Assembly (NCBI GenBank): GCA_003542955.1
Contig: DPJP01000242.1
Coordinates: 32,748-39,508, forward strand
Source: Armatimonadota bacterium
GTDB lineage: Bacteria > Armatimonadota > Zipacnadia > Zipacnadales > UBA11051
Reading direction: 5' to 3'
Length of the DNA: 6,761 nt
Positions 6,132 to 6,761 of the stretch are shown one piece after another. The position numbers and the translations under genes were made by a program. How positions within the stretch are numbered: position 1 is the first letter of the stretch; every line of letters starts with the position of its first letter. The notes under the pieces are model-generated. The model had not been told where the DNA came from, ran no database searches, and worked only from the letters and a program-made list of their open reading frames with translations.

Positions 6132-6761
6132 CTACTCTCCCCGCGCCACCTCCGCGCCCGGCACGGTGACCTGACACTCGGTCAGTGTATGCACGAAGTA
6201 CAACTGCGGCGTCCTCCGCTCGACGAACACGCGATTGGGTATGCGACAGGTGTCGCCGGGGCCGATGTCGCTGATCCAGAACTGCCGCCGACCGTCACCA
6301 TCGAGATCGGTGAATACGCCGTCCAGGTCGACGTCTCCGGCCTCCAGCGTTGCGATGCCACCGCCGATCCTGGCGATCCTGAACCCCTGCGACTTGTCCT
6401 CGTTATACAGCCACCGCCCCGCGTGCATTTGCCCGTCGACGCGCTCCAGGTGCAGCAGCTTGACCGTCTTCGCGGCATTGTCGACGCTCTCCACCGCGCC
6501 CATCTGCACGACGAACAGCGTATCGCCGAAGTCCAGCGTGGTGCGCCCGCCCGCGGACGTGGCATCGACGATGGTGTAGCTCGTGCTCTGCAGCTCATTG
6601 CCCAGGATCGCCACACTGCCGACGTATGCCCGCGGGATGTCCAGTTCGCCTTCGATGGTGATCGAGTTGCTCGCGAAGTCGATGCCCGCGACCGTTCCAA
6701 TCGGCGAAGGCGGACACTCTATCGCCACATCGCCGTACTGGAGCCTCGTCCCGTTGATCAG
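6132..6761 (-). CDS. C-terminal part of a beta-rich, probably exported protein with an internal duplication (5' end outside window)
   Basis: The frame is open from the right edge to a TAG stop at 6134-6132 and gives 209 residues. It has no start in the window: codons upstream of the GTG at 6728 stay open and read LINGTRLQYGD, so that GTG is probably internal. The sequence alternates short hydrophobic strands and turns, with no membrane segment. Two blocks look related: residues 22-87 (GTVAGIDFASNSITIEG...) and residues 88 to about 143 (GAVESVDNAAKTVKLL...). Each ends in a Gly-Gly, Thr-Leu, Gly-Asp pattern. The second block runs into an Asp/Gly-rich stretch, residues 143-157, with the spacing DVDLDGVFTDLDGDG, which resembles calcium-binding loops. 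I do not recognise the family. Similar beta modules are, from memory, found at the C-termini of secreted heparinase-like or beta-helix proteins, but that is a weak recollection. It lies 21 bases upstream of the beta-helix gene on the same strand, so co-transcription is likely. That it is coding is well supported; its function is unknown. Confidence 0.85.
   Translation of the reverse strand: MINGTRLQYGDVAIECPPSPIGTVAGIDFASNSITIEGELDIPRAYVGSVAILGNELQSTSYTIVDATSAGGRTTLDFGDTLFVVQMGAVESVDNAAKTVKLLHLERVDGQMHAGRWLYNEDKSQGFRIARIGGGIATLEAGDVDLDGVFTDLDGDGRRQFWISDIGPGDTCRIPNRVFVERRTPQLYFVHTLTECQVTVPGAEVARGE
6291..6335 (-). other. Asp/Gly-rich loop, possible calcium-binding site
   Basis: Encodes residues 143-157 of the partial upstream protein, DVDLDGVFTDLDGDG. 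Acidic side chains alternate with Gly, as in calcium-binding DxDxDG loops of dockerin, EF-hand-like and thrombospondin-3-type modules. The motif is clear; calcium binding is inferred from the pattern. Confidence 0.45.
6333..6500 (-). repeat. Diverged protein-level repeat, copy B (upstream gene)
   Basis: Encodes residues 88 to about 143 of the partial upstream protein, starting G-A-V-E-S-V-D. It ends in GGGIATLEAGD, then continues into the Asp/Gly-rich loop (residues 143-157), which copy A lacks. Two tandem copies would make a pair of similar small beta domains. Confidence 0.45.
6501..6698 (-). repeat. Diverged protein-level repeat, copy A (upstream gene)
   Basis: Encodes residues 22-87 of the partial upstream protein. 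It begins G-T-V-x-x-I-D and ends with a GG-x-x-TL-x-x-GD pattern plus a short strand. It aligns with copy B, which follows immediately: the G-x-V-x-x-(I/V)-D opening, a central Gly, and the GG/TL/GD closing motif are shared. Identity is low, so this is an amino-acid-level resemblance seen by eye, not a DNA repeat. Confidence 0.45.

Noticed and set aside
6132..6728. GTG at 6728 as the true start of the upstream gene
   Set aside because: The frame continues without a stop to the window edge, the preceding residues look like the same beta-rich protein, and no signal peptide follows the GTG. The gene is better treated as 5'-truncated.

Overview
The window is a GC-rich piece of a bacterial genome. 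Everything convincing is on the minus strand: three consecutive genes read from right to left, with gaps of 21 and 40 bases and no gene-free stretch. The two genes with a visible start encode signal peptides, so this looks like an operon for exported, carbohydrate-related proteins. The style (GC-rich, large secreted multidomain proteins with parallel beta-helices, CBM9-like and FnIII-like modules) recalls Planctomycetota, Lentisphaerota, Armatimonadota, Hydrogenedentota and similar environmental lineages. That placement is an impression only; no marker gene is present.

Layout in order of transcription. (1) 6761-6132: the last 209 residues of a protein whose start lies beyond the right edge. 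It is all-beta, seems to hold two diverged copies of a roughly 60-residue unit, and has an Asp/Gly-rich loop that may bind calcium. (2) 6110-2658: a complete 1150-residue secreted protein made of three right-handed parallel beta-helix units. Each opens with the same 73-residue entry segment, which aligns without gaps among the three. A fibronectin-III-like domain sits between helix 2 and helix 3. (3) 2617-1: a secreted protein of at least 872 residues, running off the left edge. It carries a CBM9-like domain, a second jelly-roll-like domain, a beta-propeller-like region and a C-terminal FnIII-like domain. This frame is open from its ATG to the window edge.

How they may work together (inference): all three look like extracytoplasmic proteins that bind or act on a polysaccharide. 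Parallel beta-helices are typical of polysaccharide lyases, glycoside hydrolases and surface adhesins, CBM9-like domains bind sugar chains, and beta-propellers occur in oligosaccharide lyases and binding proteins. No catalytic residue set could be assigned with confidence, and no transporter, regulator or sulfatase lies within the window. The substrate is unknown.

No tRNA, rRNA, CRISPR array, insertion sequence, promoter or convincing terminator was seen. The long plus-strand open frames opposite the genes are shadows caused by high GC. The most notable points are the triple beta-helix architecture, the multi-domain propeller protein, the internal duplication in the upstream gene and a small hairpin between genes 2 and 3.
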